Positions 1 through 9,620 are shown, counted from the stretch's first letter. The stretch is DNA of 64,000 nt from JACCXG01 sp963785755 (GCA_963785755.1 CAWAXG010000002.1:310001-374000); one strand, 5' to 3'. Numbers and translations are program-made. Notes: generated from the sequence alone by a model not told the origin.

Positions 1-2
1 TG

Positions 3-897
3 CTCGAGCACCTGCCCGGCATCGAGGATGAACTGACCCGCGGCGCGGCGATCGTCACGCTCTGGGAGGAGATGCTCGGCGAACGTGTTGACGCCCGGGG
101 CTCTGTTCGAGCTGCTGGTGCGGGCATTGCCTCGCGAGGCGGACGAGCTGAACGTTGGGCGCATGCTCACGTACCTGGCGCGTCTGTTCTGGAAATTCCT
201 CTCACCAGAGGAGCGGGAGGCGCGTGCTGCAGCGCTCGAGACGTTGTTGCGGGCGGGGCTTGGCGCGGCGAAGACGCCGAGCCTGAAGTCCGCCTGGTTC
301 AACGCGCTCCGTGACGTCGCGCGAACGCCGGCGACCGTCGCGTGGCTCGAGAACGTGTGGCGCAAGTCGGAGACCGTGCCCGGCCTGACGCTCGCAGAGC
401 CAGACTTCATCGTCCTGGCGCTCGAGCTGGCGGTCCGGGAGGTCGGCGCGTGGAAGACGATCCTCGACGAACAGCACGCACGGATCCAGAACCCGGATCG
501 GAAGGCCCAGTTCGAGTTCGTCGTGCCGGCGTTGTCGGCCGACGTCAGGACGCGAGCCGCGTTCTTCGAACGGCTGCGGGACGTGAAGAATCGTGGCCGC
601 GAGGCGTGGGTGCTGCAGGGACTGAACTATCTGCACCATCCGCTGCGCGCGGCGTCGTCTGAAGGCTACATCCCACCGAGTCTCGAGCTCGTGCAGGAGA
701 TTCAGCGGACGGGCGACATCTTCTTCCCGAAGAGCTGGGTGGACGCGACGCTCAGCGGGCATCAGTCCGCGAGCGCCGCGTCTATGGTGAGATCATTCCT
801 CGAGCAGGTTCCGAAGGAGTATCCGGAGCGGCTGCGGCGGAACATCCTGTCGTCGGCGGACGACCTGTTCCGCGCCAGCCGCATCCTGAAACGATGA
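3..897 (+). CDS. M1-family aminopeptidase, C-terminal part (partial, frameshifted)
   Basis: This is the tail of a gluzincin (M1) aminopeptidase. The HExxH catalytic domain would lie left of the window. What remains is the all-helical ERAP1-like C-terminal domain, about 297 residues, ending in a stretch with FFPKSWVDATLSGHQSA, VPKEYPERLRRNILSSADD and the final RILKR. The reading starts in the frame of base 3 (LEHLPGIEDELTRGAAIV, WEEMLGERVDAR). It must change frame at the GGGG run at 97-100 to continue as LFELLVRALPREADEL. Removing one G gives an unbroken DARALFELLVRA. A GTG at 85 could be taken for a start codon but falls inside the protein. The family assignment rests on the C-terminal domain only, so the substrate is unknown. 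It may be periplasmic, as many relatives are, but the signal region is not visible. Confidence 0.7.
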
Positions 898-927
898 CGG
901 CGGGATTCCGGGGATGGCGGGGCGCGC

Positions 928-1032
928 TTAGGAACGCGCCGGGGCCATACCAGACCGCTTCCGCGAACTGCGGCGGCGGACGAAGAGCATGCCTACGACA
1001 CCGACGAGCATGATTGCGATTGCTGCGAACAT
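928..1032 (-). CDS. Possible small single-pass membrane peptide (34 aa)
   Basis: A 34-codon reading frame lies in the 350-base gap between the M1 peptidase and the asparaginase-like gene. It starts with ATG at 1032, preceded by GGAGG nine bases upstream. The product has one hydrophobic segment (FAAIAIMLVGVVGMLFV) followed at once by a strongly basic tail (RRRSSRKR). That fits a tiny inner-membrane protein with its C-terminus inside the cell. It is not a sorting tag of the PEP-CTERM kind because no PEP motif precedes the helix. I do not recognise a family. The remainder of the gap (1033-1250) shows nothing I can identify. Confidence 0.35.
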   Translation of the reverse strand: MFAAIAIMLVGVVGMLFVRRRSSRKRSGMAPARS

Positions 1033-1250
1033 TTCCAGGGACCTCCAGCCCTGTCGTTCGCAAGCCCGGTGCCTGATGAGTCGGCCTTCTTGGAGAGCCC
1101 GGCAAGGCTGGCGTTTCCAGACGTTTACAACCAGACCGAACCCCGCAGCGACGGTGGCCGCTCCCCGGGTCACCGACGAATCGGTTCACCGGCTTGCAGT
1201 TTTCGCCGTGAATGGGGCGGCCACCCGATGACACTTTTCGTCACCCGGTG

Positions 1251-1751
1251 ATGTCGAAGATCCGCATACTCGTGACCGGCGGCACGTTCGACAAGGAATA
1301 CGACGAGCTGAGCGGCCGCCTCTATTTCAAGGACACGCACGTTCCCGAAATGCTCCACCGCGGGCGGTGCCGGATCGACGTCGAAGTGGACACGGTGATG
1401 ATGATCGACAGCCTGGACCTCGACGAGCGGGGACGCGGCGAGATCGTGCGACGATGCCAGGAGTCGCCCGAGACGAGCATCGTGATCACGCACGGCACCG
1501 ACACCATGGTCGAGACTGCACGGGCGCTGGCGCTGGCGGTCTTGACCGGGAAGACCATCGTGCTCACCGGCGCGATGGTGCCGTACGCGTTCGGCAGCTC
1601 CGACGGGCAGTTCAATCTCGGCAGCGCGCTGTCGTTCGCGCAGGTGCTGCCGCCTGGGGTCTACGTCGCGATGAACGGGCAGCATTTCCCCTGGGACCAG
1701 GTACGCAAGAACAGGGCAACCGGCGTCTTCGAATCGGTCGATCCGCAATGA
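1251..1751 (+). CDS. Short L-asparaginase-like protein
   Basis: A 166-residue protein that matches only the N-terminal catalytic half of bacterial asparaginases. It has the first nucleophile loop TGGTFD near the N-terminus, the HGTDTMVETA motif with the second Thr-Asp pair, and the LTGAMVPY strand. True type I/II asparaginases are about 330 residues and have a second domain that helps build the active site of a neighbouring subunit. That domain is absent, so this belongs to the short asparaginase-domain family and its substrate cannot be stated. The start at MSKIRIL is chosen because similarity begins there; an ATG 39 bases upstream adds an unlikely extension. Its TGA overlaps the next ATG as ATGA, so it is probably translated together with the aminotransferase. 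Confidence 0.8.
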   Translation: MSKIRILVTGGTFDKEYDELSGRLYFKDTHVPEMLHRGRCRIDVEVDTVMMIDSLDLDERGRGEIVRRCQESPETSIVITHGTDTMVETARALALAVLTGKTIVLTGAMVPYAFGSSDGQFNLGSALSFAQVLPPGVYVAMNGQHFPWDQVRKNRATGVFESVDPQ

Positions 1752-2899
1752 CCAGCACGACTCTGCGCTCGCGCCTGCCTTCGGTCGGCACCACGATCTT
1801 CACCGTCATGTCGAAACTGGCGGCGGACGTCGGCGCCATCAACCTGTCGCAAGGCTTCCCCGACTTCGACTGCGATCCCGCGCTCGTGGACGCCGTGCAG
1901 CGCGCGATGCGCGCGGCGCTCAACCAGTACGCGCCGATGCAGGGCGCGCTGGCGCTGCGCGAGGCGATCGCCGCCAAGTACGCGCACTACTACGGCGCCG
2001 CCTACGATCCGGACACCGACATCACCGTGACGTCTGGCGCCACCGAAGCGATCTTCGACGCGGTCGCGTCCGTCGTACACCCCGGCGACGAAGTCATCGT
2101 GCTGGAACCGTGCTACGACTCGTACGTTCCGGCGATCGAGTTGAACGGCGGCGTGCCGGTGGTCGTCCCGCTGCGGCTGCCCGACTACCGGATTGACTGG
2201 CAGGCGGTCCGGGATGCGATCACGCCGCGGACGCGCCTGCTGATGATCAACTCGCCGCACAATCCGACCGGATCGATCATCACCGAACCGGATATTGCGG
2301 CGCTGCGGTCCATCGTCGCCGACACCGACATCTTCATCGTCAGCGACGAAGTCTACGAGCACATCATCTTCGACGGCGCGCGCCACGAGAGCATGGCCCG
2401 CTATCCCGACCTCGCCGCGCGCTCGTTCGTCATCGGTTCGTTCGGCAAGACCTATCACGTGACCGGCTGGAAGATCGGGTATGCGGCCGCCCCGGCCGCG
2501 CTGACGGCCGAGTTGCGCAAGGTCCACCAGTTCGTGACGTTCAGCACGATCACGCCGGTGCAGCACGCGATCGCCGAGTTCCTGGCCGCCCGCACCGGAC
2601 TCGACGAGCTGCCCGGTTTCTATCAGCGGAAACGGGATCTGTTCCTGGAGCTGATGGAGGGATCGCGATTCCGCCCGCTGCCGTGCCGGGGGACCTACTT
2701 CCAGCTGATGGACTACTCCGCGATCAGCGACAAGCCCGACGCGGACTTCGCCATCTGGATGACGCGCGACCATGGCGTCGCGTCGATTCCAACGTCACCG
2801 ATGCTGCACAGGACGCGGGCGCCGCTGGTGGTCCGGTTCTGCTTCGCGAAGCAGGACGACACACTCCAGCGCGCGGCGGAGCGACTGCGGAAGATCTGA
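1748..2899 (+). CDS. Class I/II PLP aminotransferase, methionine/kynurenine aminotransferase type
   Basis: A fold-type I pyridoxal-phosphate aminotransferase of 383 residues. Visible landmarks are the N-terminal INLSQGFPDFDCD, the substrate loop NQYAPMQG, the Asn-Pro loop INSPHNPTGS, the phosphate-contacting SDEVYEHIIFD and the lysine motif GSFGKTYHVTGWKIGY. The sequence resembles E. coli YbdL (methionine aminotransferase) and the kynurenine aminotransferase group. It therefore probably transaminates methionine, glutamine or aromatic amino acids, but the specificity is inferred from overall similarity. It is cytosolic. Its start codon lies inside the stop of the asparaginase-like gene (ATGA), which points to one transcript and a shared role in amino-acid amide or amino-group metabolism. 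Confidence 0.9.
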   Translation: MTSTTLRSRLPSVGTTIFTVMSKLAADVGAINLSQGFPDFDCDPALVDAVQRAMRAALNQYAPMQGALALREAIAAKYAHYYGAAYDPDTDITVTSGATEAIFDAVASVVHPGDEVIVLEPCYDSYVPAIELNGGVPVVVPLRLPDYRIDWQAVRDAITPRTRLLMINSPHNPTGSIITEPDIAALRSIVADTDIFIVSDEVYEHIIFDGARHESMARYPDLAARSFVIGSFGKTYHVTGWKIGYAAAPAALTAELRKVHQFVTFSTITPVQHAIAEFLAARTGLDELPGFYQRKRDLFLELMEGSRFRPLPCRGTYFQLMDYSAISDKPDADFAIWMTRDHGVASIPTSPMLHRTRAPLVVRFCFAKQDDTLQRAAERLRKI

Positions 2900-2910
2900 T
2901 GGGACGACGC

Positions 2911-2952
2911 AACAAGCAGCAAGTACCAAGGAGCAACGGGGCAAGGGGCAAG
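2911..2952. repeat. Low-complexity AGCAAGT-like repeat
   Basis: Just after the aminotransferase stop, the sequence is built from imperfect short units of the type AGCAAGT/AGCAACG/GGCAAGG. Similar strings occur at 12327-12393 and 39357-39397. All three lie at gene 3' ends. No coding or terminator structure is evident. Confidence 0.4.
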
Positions 2953-3023
2953 CGTACGACACGTGAAGGAACAGGAAGGACATGAGCGATTCAATTCAGG
3001 GCCTGTCCCCCTACTGCCTGTCC

Positions 3024-4865
3024 CTATTCCGCCGGATCGTGCGTACAGGCGGGGGGCTCGACATAGTCGGGCGAGATCTCGCGGCACTCGCGATCGAGCA
3101 GCGCCGGCATCACGGCGGGCGACAGACGCAGGACGGGACCCGTGCCGGGCGGACTGAGCGGATATAGACGCATTTCTCCGTTTCGCCCGACCGCGGACGG
3201 ACCAGCGTCGAGTTCCGACAACGTGCGCTGACCCGTGAAGCGTTCGCGAAACTCCGCGTCTTCCCAGTCCTCGAGCAGCAGATACATCGGGACGCCGCGC
3301 TGCTGCAGCGCCGCGATCGCACGGTCGAGCCATTCACGCTCCAGCCAATCCCAGCGGAGCGTCAGCCTGCCCGCGTGGTACCGGACGCTGCCGCTATGCT
3401 GCATCGTCACAATCACGGCATCGGCGGGTGTGTTGTCGGCGATGTATGCCGCTGCTTCGACGTAGCGCTGTTCGCCCAGCCCGATCGACGTGACGCCGTG
3501 CAGATCGGCGAACCAGACGGCATATCCGACGGCGACGGCGAGAAACGCGGCGGGAGCGGCAATGCGGACGGTGACGGAGCCGCGCGCGGCCCAGTCAATC
3601 GCGTCGGCGCAGAGCAGGAACGCGATCGGAACGCCGGGCAGCAGAAAACGGAGGAACCACCAGGCAGAAAACGGAGTGTAGAAGAGATAGAGCAGGCCCA
3701 GCACGACTCCGAACGCGATCACGACGGCGACTTCGCGTCCCATGTGAGCCCGCCGCCGGAAGAGCGCGATGACGAAGAGGAATGCGAGAGGTCCCTGGCT
3801 GTCCCACCACCAGCCCGCATATTGCCGCAGGTTCCTCGCCGCGTAATCGAGGGAGAACCCCGGCGCCAGGTCGCCGTAGCCGGACGTGAGCGGCGATCCA
3901 TAGAGCAGGTTGTTCACCCATCCGATGAACAACGCCGCCGGCACGCTGCCCATCGCGAACAACACCGTCCGGACGGCAATCGACCGCACATCGCGAAGAC
4001 GGACGATGGTCAGGAGCCAGGGGAAGATCGCCAGCGGCACGAGATTCGGTCGAATCAGAATCGCGACTCCCGTGAGCAGGCCGGACGCGAGCGCGCTGCG
4101 CGGCGTCGCCGGCACGGCCAGGGCCAGGGCTCCGGTCCAGAACGCGGCAGAAGGCACGTCGGCCATCGGCGTCAGCGCCATGAACAGGACGAGCGGGCTG
4201 CAGGCCACGAGCGCCGCGGCGACGGCGCCCTGCGCCGTGCCGAACAGCCGCCGGCCCAGGAGAAACGTGAAGATCACGAGCAGGGCCCCGCAGATCGGTC
4301 CGACGAGGTAGGGACCGCATGACGAGATCAACCGTCCTGCTGCCATCAGCAGTGGCAGGCCCGGCGCGTAGGTCGGCACCATGGCCTCACCGGCGCCGAT
4401 CCGGTAGCCGAGCGGCGCGAAGGTCTGCTTCGCGTTGGGCCACTGAAACGGGTCGGCGTACGACTGATCGATCCGCAGCGCTCCACGAAGCCACAGCGCG
4501 GACTGGCTGACGTATCCGGATGGATCGGAGGCCGCTGCCGCCCGCACGCCGTAGAGGACGCCGACGATCACCACGCCCGCGGCCATGAGCCACACGGCGG
4601 CCGCAGCCCGCCGGCGAAGGGCCGGCCGCCACTGCTCCAGGCTCGACTCGAGCCATTCCCGATAAGCCAACCGCCAGGCGAGGGCCGCCGGCACGACGGC
4701 AATCAGCAGCACGCGCACCGCGTTGCGCGACGAGATGCGCACGGGTCCGAGCTCGATGCGAAAGCCGCCGGTGATGGCAATCGCGGCGGCCCAGACCGCC
4801 AGCACACCGGCGATGACCAGCAGCCGTCTGGCCCACCGGAGTGTGCGTTCCACTGTCTGGGGCAT
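3024..4865 (-). CDS. GT-C fold membrane glycosyltransferase (family 39-like)
   Basis: A 613-residue polytopic inner-membrane protein. It starts with a short basic segment and a first hydrophobic helix (LLVIAGVLAVWAAAIAITGG), then has about ten more membrane helices up to residue 460, and a soluble C-terminal domain of about 150 residues. An acidic loop after the second or third helix (DPSGYVSQSALWLRG, DPFQWPNAKQ) and the overall plan fit the dolichyl-phosphate-mannose mannosyltransferase (PMT/ArnT-like) group, which moves a sugar from a polyprenyl-phosphate donor to a protein or lipid in the periplasm. Donor and acceptor are unknown. It is transcribed divergently from the VPS10-like gene, with 152 bases between the starts. 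Confidence 0.75.
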   Translation of the reverse strand: MPQTVERTLRWARRLLVIAGVLAVWAAAIAITGGFRIELGPVRISSRNAVRVLLIAVVPAALAWRLAYREWLESSLEQWRPALRRRAAAAVWLMAAGVVIVGVLYGVRAAAASDPSGYVSQSALWLRGALRIDQSYADPFQWPNAKQTFAPLGYRIGAGEAMVPTYAPGLPLLMAAGRLISSCGPYLVGPICGALLVIFTFLLGRRLFGTAQGAVAAALVACSPLVLFMALTPMADVPSAAFWTGALALAVPATPRSALASGLLTGVAILIRPNLVPLAIFPWLLTIVRLRDVRSIAVRTVLFAMGSVPAALFIGWVNNLLYGSPLTSGYGDLAPGFSLDYAARNLRQYAGWWWDSQGPLAFLFVIALFRRRAHMGREVAVVIAFGVVLGLLYLFYTPFSAWWFLRFLLPGVPIAFLLCADAIDWAARGSVTVRIAAPAAFLAVAVGYAVWFADLHGVTSIGLGEQRYVEAAAYIADNTPADAVIVTMQHSGSVRYHAGRLTLRWDWLEREWLDRAIAALQQRGVPMYLLLEDWEDAEFRERFTGQRTLSELDAGPSAVGRNGEMRLYPLSPPGTGPVLRLSPAVMPALLDRECREISPDYVEPPACTHDPAE

Positions 4866-5017
4866 GCCTCATCGTAATCCGACCGCCGCGGCCGCCGCTT
4901 GCGAACCAGGCGAACAACCGCGCGCGGCATTTGCGCCGCCGCGGTCAGCGATGGGAGAATGCGCGTCTTGCGCTCGAATCCAACGAGCGTCATTCGACAT
5001 TGTGGAGACGTGATCGC

Positions 5018-8000
5018 ATGAAGTCCCTGGATATCGCTCTGCGTGGCGTGCTGCTCGCGGCCGGCGCCCTGACCGCCATCGCCGCATTGCATGGGCAGGG
5101 AACGCCCGGCTTGACGTCGGACGCTCTCAACCCGATCGCGTTCCGCAGTCTCGGTCCAAGCCTCACGACCGGCCGCATCTCGGACGTTGCCGTGGATCCC
5201 AGGAATTCGAACGTCTGGTATGTCGCAGTCTCTTCGGGGAACCTGTGGAAGACGGAGAATCGCGGCAACACCTGGATGCCGATCTTCGAGGACTACGGAT
5301 CCTTCTCGCTCGGCGTCGTGACCGTCGATCCGAGGGACTCGAACGTCGTCTGGCTCGGCACGGGCGAGAACAACAATCAGCGCAGCGTCGCGTTCGGCGA
5401 CGGGGTCTACAAGTCCACCGACGCGGGCAAGACCTGGAAGCGCATGGGCCTCGAGAATTCCGAGCACATACAGAACATCGTCATCGATCCACGCAACTCG
5501 AACGTCGTGTTCGTCACGGCGATTGGCCCGCTGTGGTCAGCCGGCGGCGATCGTGGTCTCTACAGGACCACCGACGGGGGCCAGACGTGGAAGGCCATCC
5601 TCACGATCAGCAAAGACACCGGCGTGACCGATCTGATCATGGATCCGAAGAACCCCGACGTGTTGTACGCGGCGGCGTATCAGCGGCGGCGCGCAGTCGG
5701 CCAGCTGATCGGCGGCGGACCCGAGAGCGGCATCTACAAGTCGACCGACGGCGGACAGAAATGGACGAAGCTCTCGAAGGGGCTTCCGACCGTTGAGATC
5801 GGCAGGGTCGGCCTCGGGATCAACTGGCGCAATCCCCGCACCGTCTACGCGCTCGTGACCTCGCAGCTCGGTCAAGGCGGGTTCTATCGATCGGACGACG
5901 CGGGCGCGAGCTGGGTGCGGATCGGCCGTTCCGTCGGCGGAGGCCGTGGCGGCGGGCGTGCCGGCGCGGCGGGAGGCCAGGCCGCCGCTCCCCCGCAGCC
6001 ATGCGGACCTGCCGATCCGAATCCACAGAAGCCGGCGCCGGACGCTGCCCCGCAGGGCGGGCGCGGCGGCGCGACCGACGACTGCTATCGCGGCGGCGAT
6101 CCGGGCTACTACAACGAGATCTTCGTCGACGCGCACGATCCCGAGACCATCTGGTCCTTGCAGACCAACGTCGACCGCAGCACGGACGGCGGCAAGACCT
6201 GGCAGACGGTGCCGATGCCGGGCGTTCATGTCGATCACCACGACATCGTCTTCGATCCGAATGACAAGAATCACGTCATCCTCGGCAACGACGGCGGCCT
6301 TTACGAGACCTATGACGGCATGAAGACGTGGCGGCATTTCACGAACCTGCCGCTCTCGCAGTTCTATCGCGTCAACACGGACAACACGAAGCCCTTCTAC
6401 AACGTGTGCGGCGGCATGCAGGACAACGGGACGATCTGCGGACCTTCGCGCACGGTCAACCGCGTCGGCATCCGCACGAGCGACTGGTACAGCGTCGGGG
6501 GCGGTGACGGCTTCCAGGCGCGAGTCGATCCCGAGGAACCGCAGACCGTCTATGTCCAGTCGCAGAACGGCAGCCTCAGCCGGCTCGACCTGCGCAGCGG
6601 CCGCTCGACGGCAATCCGGCCGACGTCGCAGAATACGACCGTGGACGGCAAGCCGCCGGCTCCGGCGCCGGCGGCCACGGAAGGCGGACAGGGCGGCCGC
6701 GGCAGCGGCTTGAGCGGACTGGGCGGCCGCGGCGGCGGCGCCGGCGGGGGCCGAGGCCAGACGCTGGGCCGCTGGCACTGGGACGCCCCTCTCATCATCA
6801 GCCCGCACAACAGCCGGCGCCTGTACTACGGCGGCGAACGGCTCTATCGAAGCGACGATCGCGGCGAGTCGTGGGTCACGGTGAGCCCGGATCTGACGCG
6901 CCAGCTCGACGCGGCCAAGATCGAGATCATGGGCAAGGTCTGGCCGACCTATTCCGTCGCGTTCAATCAGGCAACGACCACGCTGAGCACCATCACCTCC
7001 ATCGACGAATCCCCGCTGCTGGACGGCCTGATCTACGCCGGCACGGATGATGGACTCGTGCAGATCACCGAAGACGGCGGCAAGACCTGGCGCAAGGCCG
7101 AGAAGTTGTCCGGCGTGGCTGAGTACTCCTACGTCACCGATGTCTTCACTTCGCCTCGCGACGCCGGCACGGTCTTCGTGACGTTGAACAACTATCAGCG
7201 CGGCGACTACAAGCCATACATCGTGAAGAGCACGGATCGCGGGCGCACCTGGACATCGGTCTCGGGCAACCTGCCGGAGCGGTCAGGGGTCTGGAGCGTC
7301 GTGCAGGATCACATCAACGGCAACCTGTTGTTCGCCGGCCTCGAGTTCGGAGTGTGGTTCTCCGTCGATGGCGGCCAGCAATGGCTGCAGCTCAAGGGAG
7401 GCATCCCGACGATTCAAGCGCGCGATCTGCACATCCAGCGCAAAGAGAGCGATCTCATCGTCGGCACGTTCGGCCGCGGCGTTTACGTGCTCGATGATTA
7501 CTCGGCGCTGCGCGAGCTCACCGCGCAGACATTGACCGAGGACGCGAAGCTGCTGCCGCTGCGCGATACCTACGCGTTCGAGGAACTCGGCCAGCAGAGC
7601 GCGGCGTGGGGAAACATCACGACGCCGAATCCACCGATCGGCGCCGCGTTCACCTACACGGTCGGCAAGCCGCCGGAGGGTGATGCCAAGCTGGTCCTGA
7701 CCATCACCGACGACGGCGGACGCCAGATCCGGCGGCTCGACGTGTCGAAGTCGGCCGGCATCAACCGCGTCACGTGGAATCTTCGGGGAGAGCCGCCGGC
7801 TGGCGGTGGTCGGGGAGGCGGTGGCTCAGGCCGTGGCGGCGGCGCGGCAGACACGGCCGGCGGAGCCGGTGGAGACGAGCAGCCCGCGTTCGCCGGGTTC
7901 GGGCGTGGCAACCAGGCGCCGCTGGTGGCGCCAGGCCGCTATCGGGCAACGCTCGGCCGCCTGAGCGGTGACACTGTGACGCCGATCGGCCAGCCGCAGA

Positions 8001-8029
8001 CGTTCGTCATCATGCCCCTGGCACGCTGA
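5018..8029 (+). CDS. Secreted VPS10/sortilin-type Asp-box beta-propeller protein
   Basis: A 1003-residue exported protein. The start at 5018 follows GGAG and gives a signal peptide ending near ALHGQG. The body consists of many Asp-box turns of the form S/T-x-D-x-G-x-T-W (KSTDAGKTW, RTTDGGQTW, RSTDGGKTW, ITEDGGKTW, KSTDRGRTW and others; I count about eleven). This is the pattern of the ten-bladed VPS10/sortilin and sialidase-like propellers. Three long Gly/Arg/Ala-rich linkers (around residues 306-350, 545-585 and 923-965) interrupt it. A C-terminal beta-sandwich-like region follows (GDAKLVLTITDDGGRQIR). Such proteins are abundant in Acidobacteriota and Bacteroidota; they are often named glycosyl hydrolase, but no catalytic residues can be assigned. 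The likely role is binding of a protein or glycan at the surface or in the periplasm. Confidence 0.8.
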   Translation: MKSLDIALRGVLLAAGALTAIAALHGQGTPGLTSDALNPIAFRSLGPSLTTGRISDVAVDPRNSNVWYVAVSSGNLWKTENRGNTWMPIFEDYGSFSLGVVTVDPRDSNVVWLGTGENNNQRSVAFGDGVYKSTDAGKTWKRMGLENSEHIQNIVIDPRNSNVVFVTAIGPLWSAGGDRGLYRTTDGGQTWKAILTISKDTGVTDLIMDPKNPDVLYAAAYQRRRAVGQLIGGGPESGIYKSTDGGQKWTKLSKGLPTVEIGRVGLGINWRNPRTVYALVTSQLGQGGFYRSDDAGASWVRIGRSVGGGRGGGRAGAAGGQAAAPPQPCGPADPNPQKPAPDAAPQGGRGGATDDCYRGGDPGYYNEIFVDAHDPETIWSLQTNVDRSTDGGKTWQTVPMPGVHVDHHDIVFDPNDKNHVILGNDGGLYETYDGMKTWRHFTNLPLSQFYRVNTDNTKPFYNVCGGMQDNGTICGPSRTVNRVGIRTSDWYSVGGGDGFQARVDPEEPQTVYVQSQNGSLSRLDLRSGRSTAIRPTSQNTTVDGKPPAPAPAATEGGQGGRGSGLSGLGGRGGGAGGGRGQTLGRWHWDAPLIISPHNSRRLYYGGERLYRSDDRGESWVTVSPDLTRQLDAAKIEIMGKVWPTYSVAFNQATTTLSTITSIDESPLLDGLIYAGTDDGLVQITEDGGKTWRKAEKLSGVAEYSYVTDVFTSPRDAGTVFVTLNNYQRGDYKPYIVKSTDRGRTWTSVSGNLPERSGVWSVVQDHINGNLLFAGLEFGVWFSVDGGQQWLQLKGGIPTIQARDLHIQRKESDLIVGTFGRGVYVLDDYSALRELTAQTLTEDAKLLPLRDTYAFEELGQQSAAWGNITTPNPPIGAAFTYTVGKPPEGDAKLVLTITDDGGRQIRRLDVSKSAGINRVTWNLRGEPPAGGGRGGGGSGRGGGAADTAGGAGGDEQPAFAGFGRGNQAPLVAPGRYRATLGRLSGDTVTPIGQPQTFVIMPLAR

Positions 8030-8061
8030 TCGATCGGTTCAAGAGAACGACGCGCGACGCG

Positions 8062-9018
8062 TCAACGCGGCGCGCGGGGTGCCGGCGGGGTCTGGCCGCC
8101 TCCGTCGGCGCCCCGCACCGCGGCCATCGCCAGCGCGATCATCGAGCCGACGTCGGCGACGTTGGCCGGCAGCACCAGCGTGTTGCTCTTCTTCGCCAGC
8201 TCGCCGAACTGTCCGATGTACTGCTCGGCAACGCGCAGCTGCACCGCCTCATAGCCGCCCGGGAGCTTGATCGCTTCGGCAACGCGGCGGATGCCCTCGG
8301 CGGTCGCGCTCGCCACCGCCATGATCGCAGACGCCTGGCCTTCGGCCTCGTTGATCTGCTGCTGCTTGCGCGCCTCGGAATGCTTGATCGTCTCCTGCTT
8401 CGCGCCTTCTGCGGTGTTGATCGCCGCGTCGCGCGCGCCTTCCGACGTCAGGATCACCGCCCGCTTCTCGCGCTCGGCCCGCATCTGCTTTTCCATCGCT
8501 GCGAGGATGTCCTGGGGCGGCGTGATGTTCTTGATCTCGTAGCGCAGCACCTTCACGCCCCACGCCTCGGACGCCTTGTCCAGCTCGCTGACGACGGCGG
8601 TGTTGATGTTCGTGCGTTCCTCGAACGTCTTGTCGAGATCGATCTTGCCGACCTCGCTGCGCAGGGTCGTCTGCGCCAGCTGGCTGATGGCGAACATGTA
8701 ATCCGAGATGCCGTAGGAGGCCCGTTCCGGGTTCAGCACCTTCAGGTAGAGCACGCCATCCACGCCGACCTGCACGTTGTCGCGGGTGATGCAGACCTGG
8801 GCGGGAATGTCGACGGCTGATTCCTTCAGCGAGTGGCGATAGCGGATCGCGTCGATGAACGGAAACAGGATGTGAAACCCGGCGCCGAGCGTGGCCGAAT
8901 ACCGCCCCAGCCGCTCGACGACGTAGGCACTCTGCTGCGGCACCACGATGGCCGTCTTCGCAATGACGATCAGCACGAAGACCGCGAGGATGAAAAACAG
9001 TACCAAGCCGCCGGTCAT
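8062..9018 (-). CDS. SPFH/band-7 membrane protein (QmcA/paraslipin type)
   Basis: A 318-residue stomatin-prohibitin-flotillin-HflK/C protein. It has one N-terminal membrane helix (LVLFFILAVFVLIVIAK), the SPFH core (VVPQQSAYVVERLGRYSATL, then ITRDNVQVGVDGVLYLKV and FEERTNINTAVVSELD) and a long charged coiled coil (AEREKRAVILTSEGARDAAI onward). It ends in a short Pro-rich tail. Proteins of this type form ring or cage assemblies in the inner membrane that organise lipids and control proteases such as FtsH. Its ATG overlaps the TGA of the upstream nfeD-like gene, the classic NfeD-SPFH pairing, so both are probably made together and interact. Confidence 0.9.
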   Translation of the reverse strand: MTGGLVLFFILAVFVLIVIAKTAIVVPQQSAYVVERLGRYSATLGAGFHILFPFIDAIRYRHSLKESAVDIPAQVCITRDNVQVGVDGVLYLKVLNPERASYGISDYMFAISQLAQTTLRSEVGKIDLDKTFEERTNINTAVVSELDKASEAWGVKVLRYEIKNITPPQDILAAMEKQMRAEREKRAVILTSEGARDAAINTAEGAKQETIKHSEARKQQQINEAEGQASAIMAVASATAEGIRRVAEAIKLPGGYEAVQLRVAEQYIGQFGELAKKSNTLVLPANVADVGSMIALAMAAVRGADGGGQTPPAPRAPR

Positions 9019-9461
9019 CAGTGTGCTCCTTCAGGCTCGAGAAAAATCATCAGACGCTCGGCTCGCACGACCGTGCATCGTTGTCCACGGACGATCACCG
9101 CCCGGCTGCTGTTGCGCGCCGACCATACCGTGCCGCGCAGCTCCGCCCGTCCGACCCCACCGGGCACGATGTCTTCGAGCGGCATCGCCACTTCCCCGAC
9201 GAGCGAGTCCATGTCGTCGACGCCGGGCCGATCGAGCTGCAGCCAGCGCAGCACCGGGCCGCGAAACACGACGAGCGACGCGACCGACATGATGGAAAAG
9301 AGCAGGAACTGCCACCAGAGCGGGCCGGCAAGATCGAATAGGTGGAGGGCGCCAATCGCGAGAGCCGCGATGCCGAAAAAGATGACGTAGAACCCGCCCG
9401 AGGCTGCCATCTCGAGGGCGACGAGGATCAGCCCTATCAACAGCCAGTGCCACCACTCCAT
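9018..9461 (-). CDS. NfeD-like membrane protein (short form)
   Basis: A 147-residue protein with three or four hydrophobic helices (WWHWLLIGLILVALEMA, GGFYVIFFGIAALAIGAL, WWQFLLFSIMSVASLVV) followed by a C-terminal OB-fold domain of about 65 residues (LVGEVAMPLEDIVPGGVGRAELRGTVW...). It is the short NfeD form that lacks the ClpP-like protease domain. In the family, the OB domain contacts the partner SPFH protein, here encoded immediately downstream with a 4-base overlap. The start at MEWW is chosen because the longer frame to 9695 adds a basic, low-complexity extension without membrane character. There is little ribosome-site complementarity, but a TACAAT element lies 11-16 bases upstream of the ATG, so the mRNA may have a very short leader. 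Confidence 0.85.
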   Translation of the reverse strand: MEWWHWLLIGLILVALEMAASGGFYVIFFGIAALAIGALHLFDLAGPLWWQFLLFSIMSVASLVVFRGPVLRWLQLDRPGVDDMDSLVGEVAMPLEDIVPGGVGRAELRGTVWSARNSSRAVIVRGQRCTVVRAERLMIFLEPEGAH

Positions 9462-9620
9462 GGGTGCGGGGATTGTAATGCATCCCGGGAGGGGCCAGCC
9501 GGATCGCTTCGAGTCGAGCCGCGTTTCCGCGAGTTTTGACAGCCCCGCGGGCGACTTTTCGGGGATTTCTCTCGAAAATCCCCGCCGGCGGGTGGCAGTG
9601 CGATTGCTCCGTGTCCCTGA

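Noticed and set aside
85..897. Independent 270-residue gene from GTG 85
   Set aside because: The upstream frame encodes the preceding part of the same M1 domain; a single G explains the break.
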